A stretch of 64,000 nt of DNA, from positions 62,001 to 126,000 of the forward strand of contig JAUCSD010000001.1 of the NCBI GenBank assembly GCA_030445245.1. Reading direction: 5' to 3'. The stretch is from Candidatus Saccharimonadota bacterium. GTDB taxonomy: Bacteria > Patescibacteriota > Saccharimonadia > Saccharimonadales > Saccharimonadaceae. A program made the translations under genes and the position numbers. Positions 58,803-64,000 of the stretch are shown piece after piece. The first letter of the stretch is position 1. Each line of letters begins with the position of its first letter. Under the pieces are notes generated by a model. It was not told where the DNA came from. It saw only the letters and a program-made list of their open reading frames with translations, and made no database searches.

Positions 58803-60112
58803 TGCAGACAGCAGGACGACTTAGTAGTAGGGTGAGCACAACTGCTCGTGAGATTGTGCAACGTCGTCACCGACCGGACTATCAGATTGCACTGTACATG
58901 GGGCTTCTTATGCTTCTTGGGTTAATCGTTATGTACGCCATTGGTCCTCAGCGTGCCCATGTGCTCAACAACGCCTATGGAACCGATTACTACACCAGTA
59001 TGTACTTTTTCATTAAGCAGACGGTTAGTCTGATGCTTGCACTCGCTACCTTTATTGCACTTGCACTCATACCGTATAAGTATCTGAAGAAATATGCAGT
59101 AAAGATTCTTTTTGCGGGTCTTGGTACCTGTGTGCTTCTCGCTATCATGGGAAACCTTATGCACTTACCGTTGGCGCAGTGTAGCCTCGGTGCGTGTCGT
59201 TGGTTTGACCTGGGGCCACTCGGCAGTTTGCAGCCTGCTGAATTGCTTAAATTTGGGCTTCTTGTCTTTACGGCTGGCTTCCTAGGTATGCGACTACAAC
59301 AGGGTAAAGTTAACGATCTTCATCGCACGCTTATCCCGCTTGGAGCACTCATGCTTCTCGCTGCCATACTAGTGATTGGCATACAGAAGGATATGGGTAC
59401 GGGTATTGCTATGGTTGCGATATTCGCCAGTATGCTGATGGTTGCTGGTGTAAGTCGGAAAGTTGGTGTCGTTCTCCTGGGTACAGCCCTTGCTTTGGGT
59501 GTTCTTATGATTATTATTGCCCCCCATCGTATAGAGCGTATTATAACGTTTCTTGATGGAGATACTAACGACAGTATGACAGTTGATGATGCAAATTATC
59601 ATATTACTCACGCTAAAATTGCTATTGGTAGCGGCGGGGCATTTGGTGTAGGAATCGGCAACAGCGTTCAGGCCACAGGTTACCTACCTGAAGCGATCAA
59701 TGACTCAGTGTTCGCTATTATGGGTGAGACCTTTGGATTTGTGGGTCTGACGGTCATTCTTATGTTGTTCACTGCATTATTGCTGCGTCTCCTCAAGGTG
59801 GCCGATCATTTGCCGGATCCTTGGATGAAACTTGCCGTAGCTGGTGTGTTCGGTTGGCTCGGTTCGCATGTTATATTGAATGTAGCAGCTATGATCGGTG
59901 TATTCCCACTAACAGGTATCACGTTGCCGTTGCTCAGCTTTGGTGGTACGAGTATGATATTTATCGCCGGAGCTTTAGGATTAGCATTCCAGTTGTCGCG
60001 TTACACCGTTCACGGATCATTAAATAAGGAGAGTAATTATGAAAATCCTAGCAGTCGGCGGGGGCTCGGGCGGCCACGTTACGCCAGTCGTGGCAGTACT
60101 CCGCGAGCTTAA
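58802..60112 (+). CDS. ftsW: septal glycosyltransferase FtsW (SEDS family)
   Basis: Polymerises septal glycan from lipid II together with FtsI. The 436 residues show about ten membrane helices and the SEDS features GPLGSLQPAELLKFGLLVFTAG (about 141-162, e.g. SLQPAELLKFGLL, with the catalytic Asp-type acidic region) and PLTGITLPLLSFGGTSMIF near 370-390. GGAGG lies 8 nt before the ATG, inside the 23-codon ORF. Its C-terminal cytoplasmic tail overlaps murG by 74 bp in another frame. Confidence 0.94.
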   Translation: MQTAGRLSSRVSTTAREIVQRRHRPDYQIALYMGLLMLLGLIVMYAIGPQRAHVLNNAYGTDYYTSMYFFIKQTVSLMLALATFIALALIPYKYLKKYAVKILFAGLGTCVLLAIMGNLMHLPLAQCSLGACRWFDLGPLGSLQPAELLKFGLLVFTAGFLGMRLQQGKVNDLHRTLIPLGALMLLAAILVIGIQKDMGTGIAMVAIFASMLMVAGVSRKVGVVLLGTALALGVLMIIIAPHRIERIITFLDGDTNDSMTVDDANYHITHAKIAIGSGGAFGVGIGNSVQATGYLPEAINDSVFAIMGETFGFVGLTVILMLFTALLLRLLKVADHLPDPWMKLAVAGVFGWLGSHVILNVAAMIGVFPLTGITLPLLSFGGTSMIFIAGALGLAFQLSRYTVHGSLNKESNYENPSSRRGLGRPRYASRGSTPRA

Positions 60113-61202
60113 GCAACGCGATAGTTCAATCGAACTTCGTTTTTGGTGCGATCGTAAATTTGCTCCGCAAGCTCGTGGTATTATGAGCCATTTTGATGAA
60201 TCAATCCCTGTAGAAACGATATTGTCAGGTAAGTTTCGTCGCTACCATAATTTACCAGTATGGCGTCAATTGCTAAGGCCTGTATCTATTGTTCTGCCGA
60301 ATATCCGTGACGCCTTTTTAATTATATGCGGCTTCGTGCAGAGCTTGGTCAAATTACTAATCTGGCGTCCTGATGTCATATTTACTAAGGGTGGATTTGT
60401 TTGTTTGCCGGTTGGTTTTGCGGCAAAACTCCTCAAGATCCCACTAGTGATTCATGACTCTGATGCACATCCAGGTCTTACAAATAGAGTACTAGCCAAA
60501 TGGGCAACGCGTATTGCGACTGGAGCACCACTTAAGCATTACCCCTATAATAAATCCATTTCGAAATATGTCGGTATACCGATTAATAACGAGTTTAGCC
60601 CGCTCGATCCAGAGACTCGCATGAAGCTAAAAGCTGAGCTGGGCTTTGACCCAAAGCGTCCGTTAGTAGTTGTGACCGGAGGCGGTTTAGGCGCACGTCG
60701 GATAAATGATGCAATTGCCAAGAGACTGGACGCTTTGCTCAATATTACGTCAGTCCTGTTGATCTCTGGTAATGCTCAATATGATGAAATGCGAGCTGTT
60801 ACGTCCGAGACCGACCCTCGTTTTCAGCTGCATGCCTTTGTAAGTAGTGGTATGGCCAGTATGCTAGGTGCGGCCGATGTTGTCGTCACTCGTGCCGGTG
60901 CTACTACTATTCTCGAACTTGCTGCATTAGCACGTCCAACCATACTCATACCCAATGGCTACCTTACCGGTGGGCATCAACTCAAGAATGCTGCTGCCTA
61001 TGCTGAGGACGGTGCTGTTGAAGTAATAGATGAGCATGAGCTTGATGCTAATCCACAATTGCTCGTCGACCTCTTAACATCACTCTTTGCGAATCCGGCT
61101 CGTTTACGGCAAATGAGCAAAGCATTTCATGAGTTTGCTAAACCACATGCCGCTTCAGATATGGCTGATATAATCTACGAAGCCGCAGTAAAACAAGCAT
61201 AA
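60039..61202 (+). CDS. murG: UDP-GlcNAc:lipid I N-acetylglucosaminyltransferase MurG
   Basis: Makes lipid II from lipid I at the inner face of the membrane. The Gly-rich N-terminal loop MKILAVGGGSGGHVTPVVAV (1-20) and the second-domain VVVTGGGLGARRINDAI (about 209-225) are the GT28 signatures; the UDP-GlcNAc-binding TRAGATTILELAALARPTIL (about 286-305) follows. It has 387 residues. The AAGGAG ribosome site and start lie 74 bp inside ftsW, an unusually long overlap that is well supported by both proteins. Confidence 0.95.
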   Translation: MKILAVGGGSGGHVTPVVAVLRELKQRDSSIELRFWCDRKFAPQARGIMSHFDESIPVETILSGKFRRYHNLPVWRQLLRPVSIVLPNIRDAFLIICGFVQSLVKLLIWRPDVIFTKGGFVCLPVGFAAKLLKIPLVIHDSDAHPGLTNRVLAKWATRIATGAPLKHYPYNKSISKYVGIPINNEFSPLDPETRMKLKAELGFDPKRPLVVVTGGGLGARRINDAIAKRLDALLNITSVLLISGNAQYDEMRAVTSETDPRFQLHAFVSSGMASMLGAADVVVTRAGATTILELAALARPTILIPNGYLTGGHQLKNAAAYAEDGAVEVIDEHELDANPQLLVDLLTSLFANPARLRQMSKAFHEFAKPHAASDMADIIYEAAVKQA

Positions 61203-61227
61203 GTTTGTTACAATTACAGTAGTAATT

Positions 61228-62166
61228 ATGGCAATATTCTCGAAAAAACAACCGAATCTTCCGCGTCGTCGCTTGCAGACGAGTAAGTTAGCTGAAAGAG
61301 CCACAGAGACCAGTCTAGAAGATCGTTATGCGTTTCGTCGCAACCGTACGATTACAGGGAGTGCCGCATCTGGTGTATCTAGTGCTAATGAGTCGAGTGC
61401 TCAGCTTAAATCGGCTCGTGTCCAGGCGCACGAACTCACAAGTAAACGTCGAAACATCGGTATGACTCTACTGACTGTACTGCTTGGCTGTATGGTGTTA
61501 TTTAGCCTTATCTCTCAATTTACAGCGCGTGCAGTTGTTAAGACCGAAGATAGCTCTATGAAGCTCAACTCCTCTTATGAAGAGATCTTTCAGTCGTACT
61601 TCATGTCTCGACCGATTGAACGACTGCGCTTTCTAACGAATACTAATCAGCTCAATGAGTTCGTGCAATCCAAAGCGCCAGAGGTTGCTAATGTTCAGAT
61701 ATCTGGTGCGGGCGGCTTTGGCGAATCCATTTTCACCCTAACTATGCGTGAGCCGATTGCTGGTTGGAGTATTCATGGTCAGCAACAGTATGTCGACACT
61801 ACCGGTACGGCGTTTACTCATAACTACTTCGCATCCCCCTCGGTGCAGATTGTTGATAACAGCGGTATTCAGGTACAAGCTGGTCAAGCCGTCGCTAGTA
61901 ACCGTTTTCTTGGGTTTGTCGGACGAGCCGTGGGTTTGGCTAAAACTCTTGGGTATAACGTTCAACAAGTAATCATTCCATCTGGCACCACTAGGGAAGT
62001 GGAGCTGCGTGTAGAAGGGGTTGTTTACCCTATAAAGCTTTCAGTAGACAGGCCGGCAGGTGAGCAGACCGAAGATATGACGAGAGTAATCAAGTATCTG
62101 CAAACACGGAGTATAACACCAGAATATGTTGACGTGCGAGTCGCAGGGAAGGCCTTCTATAAATAG
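61228..62166 (+). CDS. ftsQ: FtsQ/DivIB-like division protein
   Basis: A 312-residue bitopic protein with a long basic cytoplasmic N-terminus (1-80), one membrane helix (about 82-104, MTLLTVLLGCMVLFSLI) and an extracytoplasmic part with a divergent POTRA-like section (INQLNEFVQSKAPEVAN-type region near 137-155) and a beta domain (EPIAGWSIHGQQQYVDTTG). Position after murG is standard for FtsQ/DivIB. Sequence similarity in this family is always weak, so the name relies on topology and context. It is the last gene of the cluster and ends at a terminator; ftsA and ftsZ do not follow. Confidence 0.75.
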   Translation: MAIFSKKQPNLPRRRLQTSKLAERATETSLEDRYAFRRNRTITGSAASGVSSANESSAQLKSARVQAHELTSKRRNIGMTLLTVLLGCMVLFSLISQFTARAVVKTEDSSMKLNSSYEEIFQSYFMSRPIERLRFLTNTNQLNEFVQSKAPEVANVQISGAGGFGESIFTLTMREPIAGWSIHGQQQYVDTTGTAFTHNYFASPSVQIVDNSGIQVQAGQAVASNRFLGFVGRAVGLAKTLGYNVQQVIIPSGTTREVELRVEGVVYPIKLSVDRPAGEQTEDMTRVIKYLQTRSITPEYVDVRVAGKAFYK

Positions 62167-62186
62167 GGTAGCAGTCTACCCTATTT
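62161..62186. terminator. bidirectional terminator ending the division cluster
   Basis: Perfect 11-bp arms AAATAGGGTAG and CTACCCTATTT around CAGT, overlapping the ftsQ stop. Confidence 0.85.
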
Positions 62187-62191
62187 AAAAT

Positions 62192-62211
62192 GATGTTCTA
62201 TTTTTGTTCTA
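62192..62211. repeat. 20-bp repeat, copy 1
   Basis: GATGTTCTATTTTTGTTCTA, matching 62922-62941 at 19 of 20 positions. The two copies are 730 bp apart and bracket the sigma remnant and the 62705 gene. Confidence 0.7.
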
Positions 62212-62380
62212 TTATCGTATATCAGCTAAAAATATATACTACTATATCAAAATAACAAAAAAGCAAATAACACAAGGCAAGGGTAGAGAGGAGAGTGGGG
62301 CAGTAAAGGAAGAATAATCCGTGCAGGTGATCAAAAAACTATATAAACATACTTAATTTTAAGGAAAGTCAAATGTTCAT

Positions 62381-62538
62381 ATGACTCGCGGTGTGGATAA
62401 CTATTGCGACGCATATAACAAAATTGCACAACGAGTCGCATCGTCGCCTCGTTGCTGAAGATATGCTTCAGGAGGTTTGTTTGAGAGCGTACGGTTAAAT
62501 GTTTATGTATGAATGTGGTTGTAGATCGTATTAAATAG
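62381..62538 (+). pseudogene. decayed ECF sigma-70 region 2 remnant
   Basis: Three short frames together spell a sigma-70 region 2. From the ATG at 62381 one frame reads NYCDAYNKIAQRVA before a stop; the next frame reads ESHRRLVAEDMLQEVCLRAY (to 62498), which closely matches the AEDLxQEvFLRAyr core of ECF region 2.2; a third frame at 62512-62538 reads NVVVDRIK, like the end of region 2.4. The frame changes and missing region 4 mark it as broken. It may be a relic of an inactivated regulator deleted when the phage-like cassette arrived. Confidence 0.5.
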
Positions 62539-62704
62539 TGAGTATGTACAGGATACCCTGTTTGTAGGAGTAATGTAGTATTTATTGGTTATATGAGGAC
62601 GTATGAGTAATCAACTATATCTCTTATATCTAATGTCGTAAAAGATATATTGTGCGACCCATAATCTCTGGATGTATTACTACCCATAACGTGCAAAGGA
62701 TTTT

Positions 62705-62917
62705 ATGAACGCGGACAATATCGTATCAAAAGTTACACGGGTTTACGTCAAAACTGCCCTATCAAAGAAAACCAACGAAAAGTACTCCCAGCTAAAAATT
62801 GAGTTTGTTAATGGCTATACATTTACAGCCTTTTTAAATGACGAGCAAATCTTTGCCGTTAAAGATGCCATGAAAACTCAAACCAACAATAATGACTTGC
62901 TAGATCAGGTCGACTAG
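62705..62917 (+). CDS. small protein, possible ssDNA-binding protein of the phage-like cassette
   Basis: A 70-residue soluble protein whose sequence suggests a short beta-rich fold: VSKVTRVYVKTALSKKTN (about 7-24), then YSQLKIEFVNGYTFTAFLND (about 27-46) and EQIFAVKDAM. Strand pattern, size, basic N-terminal half and place ahead of the coat genes resemble the gene V-type ssDNA-binding proteins of filamentous phages, but no diagnostic motif is present, so the role is an inference. AAAGGA lies 6 nt before the ATG. Confidence 0.45.
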   Translation: MNADNIVSKVTRVYVKTALSKKTNEKYSQLKIEFVNGYTFTAFLNDEQIFAVKDAMKTQTNNNDLLDQVD

Positions 62918-62921
62918 CAAG

Positions 62922-62941
62922 GATGTTCTAGTTTTGTTCTA
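62922..62941. repeat. 20-bp repeat, copy 2, with a palindrome
   Basis: GATGTTCTAGTTTTGTTCTA, near-identical to 62192-62211. Here it extends into the perfect palindrome GTTCTAGAAC (62936-62945), between the putative ssDNA-binding gene and the first coat-like gene, where an operator or promoter element would be expected. Confidence 0.7.
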
Positions 62942-62971
62942 GAACCTTAACCCTAGAAAGGAATACACACA

Positions 62972-63154
62972 ATGCAACCAGTCGCAACACTTGGCGCAGC
63001 CATATTTGCACCAGCTGACGGTACAGCGCTTATCGGTTCTATCACTACCATGATCACCGATAACCTCCCTGGCCTTCTTGTCCTTATCGGATTTGGTGTC
63101 GGTTTTGCCATTTTCCGCAAGATGTTAAACAAGTCCCACAAGGGCAAAATTTAA
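62972..63154 (+). CDS. putative major coat protein of an inovirus-like element
   Basis: A 60-residue protein with a short polar/Ala-rich N-terminus containing one acidic site (APADGTALIG), an amphipathic stretch (SITTMITDN), one membrane helix (LPGLLVLIGFGVGFAIF, about 32-48) and a basic tail (RKMLNKSHKGKI). This acid-TM-basic plan is that of filamentous phage major coat proteins, although no cleavable signal peptide is obvious. GAAAGGA precedes the ATG. Two related proteins follow in the same cassette. A hairpin after the gene could make it the most highly expressed. A VirB2-type pilin is the main alternative. Confidence 0.55.
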   Translation: MQPVATLGAAIFAPADGTALIGSITTMITDNLPGLLVLIGFGVGFAIFRKMLNKSHKGKI

Positions 63155-63159
63155 CCCCC

Positions 63160-63191
63160 TGTCCCCATTTGACCTCACTCACTTGGGGACA
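63160..63191 (+). terminator. hairpin after the first coat-like gene
   Basis: Perfect 8-bp arms TGTCCCCA and TGGGGACA around a 16-nt loop, without a T run. It may be a partial terminator or RNA-stability element that raises the level of the upstream coat mRNA; in phage M13 a terminator follows the major coat gene at the same place. Confidence 0.5.
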
Positions 63192-63214
63192 CCATATTAA
63201 TTTGAAAGGCAATC

Positions 63215-63328
63215 ATGGAAACATTATTACTCGCTGTCGCAATAATCATCCTCGTACTAACGTACAAAAAGGTGGAAGCAATTTTAAAACTTCTGCTAAT
63301 TGACGAAAAAGAGGCTGATATTAAATGA
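63215..63328 (+). CDS. 37-residue TM protein of the phage-like cassette
   Basis: A tiny protein with an N-terminal membrane helix (METLLLAVAIIILVLTY) and a charged tail (KKVEAILKLLLIDEKEADIK). GAAAGG lies 8 nt before the ATG and the stop overlaps the next gene by 4 bp (ATGA). Size and topology resemble the minor coat proteins pVII and pIX of filamentous phages, small enough to be missed by standard gene finders. Confidence 0.5.
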   Translation: METLLLAVAIIILVLTYKKVEAILKLLLIDEKEADIK

Positions 63329-63507
63329 GTCAGATAATTTCCGGCGAGCAAATGACATTAACTGTCGGTGCGATAGTTAATTTCTTTAAAGAAAATATCT
63401 CAGGTGTTTTACTTCTCGTCGGATTCATTATCGGATTCAGTATTGTCGCAGCATTATTTGATGATTGGAACGAAGAACGTAATTTTAAGAAAAGGTATCA
63501 CCTATAA
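63325..63507 (+). CDS. second coat-like small TM protein
   Basis: A 60-residue protein related to the one at 62972: after EQMTLTVGAIVNFFKEN comes ISGVLLLVGFIIGFSIV, which lines up with LPGLLVLIGFGVGFAIF of the first protein. The tail is charged (FDDWNEERNFKKRYHL) rather than purely basic. It overlaps the gene before by 4 bp and the one after by one base, so the cassette is translationally coupled. Likely a second coat or channel-type subunit of the same particle. Confidence 0.55.
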   Translation: MSQIISGEQMTLTVGAIVNFFKENISGVLLLVGFIIGFSIVAALFDDWNEERNFKKRYHL

Positions 63508-63674
63508 TGACTCCCCTCTCCCCTGCTGATCTTGTTGCTTTGATTACTCAGCAAGTTGCACTATCTATGCCGACGTTAGTGCCGATCATTGCTGCATGTG
63601 CTGGAGTAAAAATCGTATTAGATCTTATTTTTGATTACACCATGGGAATTACTGGCCGAACAAGAGGTCGGTAA
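63507..63674 (+). CDS. third coat-like small TM protein
   Basis: A 55-residue protein starting at a TAATG overlap. PADLVALITQQVALSMPTLV is followed by one membrane helix (PTLVPIIAACAGVKIVLDLI) and an Arg-rich end (GRTRGR). It fits the same plan as the proteins at 62972 and 63325 and is probably a more distant paralogue. Its stop overlaps the next start (TAATG). Confidence 0.5.
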   Translation: MTPLSPADLVALITQQVALSMPTLVPIIAACAGVKIVLDLIFDYTMGITGRTRGR

Positions 63675-63784
63675 TGCCAGATCTTAATTTTTACGACAAG
63701 GTCATTCTGTTAGCTACAGCTGGCATAGATTTTTTAATTATTTGGTACTTTGTACAGAAATTAACAGGTAAACGACGTGACTAA
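63674..63784 (+). CDS. 36-residue TM protein of the phage-like cassette
   Basis: A tiny protein reading MPDLNFYDKVILLATAGIDF at its start, then IIWYFVQKLTGKRRD: one membrane helix and a basic end. Start overlaps the previous stop by one base; its end overlaps the next frame by 8 bp. Comparable in size to pVII/pIX-type minor coat proteins. No independent family evidence. Confidence 0.45.
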   Translation: MPDLNFYDKVILLATAGIDFLIIWYFVQKLTGKRRD

Positions 63785-64000
63785 GGAAACTAAACCATGG
63801 GCAGGACGATTAAAAGCATTGTCATTCGCGTTATTGCTGGCATTATCATCGGTTTGTTCTTTACTTATTTCGCCATTAGCTAAGGCTTCTAGTGATTATG
63901 GAATACGTACTACAACTTCAACTTCTTTAGGAGGTGGTGATTGTCCTGCTACAGATACGACATATATTTGGTCTGAGTACTGGTCTCAAGATCAAAGTCA
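63777..64000 (+). CDS. secreted protein, possible pIII-like adsorption protein (partial)
   Basis: A GTG-initiated frame that stays open to the end of the window (74 codons seen). It starts with a clear signal peptide: basic MTKETKPWAGRLKA, hydrophobic LSFALLLALSSVCSLLIS, and a probable cleavage after PLAKA. The mature part begins SSDYGIRTTTSTSLGGGDC and is Thr/Ser/Gly-rich with aromatic residues (TTYIWSEYWSQDQS). A large secreted protein directly after tiny coat genes is where filamentous phages place their host-attachment protein. The rest lies outside the window. Confidence 0.55.
   Translation, partial: MTKETKPWAGRLKALSFALLLALSSVCSLLISPLAKASSDYGIRTTTSTSLGGGDCPATDTTYIWSEYWSQDQS

Larger units (their letters stand above)
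62187..62704. other. 518-nt gene-poor junction before the phage-like cassette
   Basis: AT-rich DNA without an intact gene. It holds the first copy of a 20-bp repeat (62192), a perfect DnaA box TGTGGATAA (62392-62400), and a decayed sigma-factor remnant (62381-62538). A replication origin or attachment site could lie here, but none can be shown. Confidence 0.6.

Noticed and set aside
62972-63784. Reading the small TM genes as VirB2/TrbC-type conjugation pilins
   Set aside because: Size and single TM helices argue against it, since VirB2-type pilins have two TM helices and a long signal; no VirB3/VirB4-like gene is visible. It is kept as the main alternative because the next genes are unseen.
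63797-63883. A 28-codon ATG frame (MGRTIKSIVI...) overlapping the last gene
   Set aside because: It looks membrane-like, but it is nested in the longer GTG frame with a clear signal peptide that continues to the window end, which explains the region better.
1-64000. tRNA or rRNA genes, CRISPR arrays and insertion sequences
   Set aside because: I scanned the spacers for cloverleaf ends with GGTTCGA-type T loops, spaced direct repeats and transposase motifs (DDE, HUH, serine recombinase) and found none.

Overview
The window looks like a piece of the chromosome of a Patescibacteria/CPR bacterium, most probably a member of Candidatus Saccharibacteria (TM7). This rests on gene content and style: short versions of core proteins, densely overlapping operons, UGA used as an ordinary stop alongside a full-length RF2, DUF5663, PspC/DUF2807 and small membrane proteins common in CPR genomes, a monoderm-type envelope gene set, and almost no biosynthesis. 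Base composition is mid-range by eye, except for four small GC-rich islets.

Layout. 1-5.3 kb: a small GC-rich membrane gene, then rpsB-tsf and frr-uppS-rseP-CPBP protease. 5.2-9.9 kb: proS (with a possible leader peptide), greA, an unknown gene and lysS. 9.9-18.6 kb: a DUF5663 protein, a 31-residue-repeat protein, an FMN reductase behind palindromic operators, a DUF2207 membrane protein, a PadR/PspC-DUF2807/ABC-transporter operon and a nucleotidyltransferase-fold gene. 18.7-31.3 kb: serS, hibernation factor, secA, an M16 peptidase, prfB, ftsE-ftsX-CHAP hydrolase, a CtpA protease, a response regulator and rpmA. 31.3-41.7 kb: an RNA methyltransferase and an LPG-synthase-type membrane protein sharing a 23-bp divergent promoter, xseA-xseB-methyltransferase, a soluble histidine kinase/receiver/recO operon, two GC-rich islet genes, glyQS and an ImmA-type metallopeptidase. 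41.8-54.5 kb: a run of mostly single genes (RNase H, flavoproteins, CYTH, a SAM-riboswitch-controlled metK, an orphan KwaB-like gene, a pilin, a PIF1-type helicase, LssY-C, GH1, yvcK, HAD). 54.6-62.2 kb: the division and wall cluster mraZ-rsmH-ftsL-ftsI-ftsW-murG-ftsQ, preceded by paired DnaA boxes and an MraZ operator.

The right end (about 62.2-64.0 kb) is different. After the ftsQ terminator come a decayed ECF sigma-factor remnant and then a compact cassette of tiny overlapping genes: a possible ssDNA-binding protein, three related small single-TM coat-like proteins, two even smaller TM proteins and a secreted protein that runs off the end. The organisation matches the structural module of a filamentous phage (inovirus). 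This is the strongest candidate for a new system in the window. The diagnostic Zot-type ATPase and replication gene, if present, lie beyond base 64000.

A window-wide pattern is that many genes have a TATAAT-like -10 box 6-10 nt before the start codon and no Shine-Dalgarno sequence, which suggests widespread leaderless mRNAs. The GC-rich islet genes and the phage-like genes instead carry clear Shine-Dalgarno sequences. No tRNA, rRNA, CRISPR array or insertion sequence was seen.
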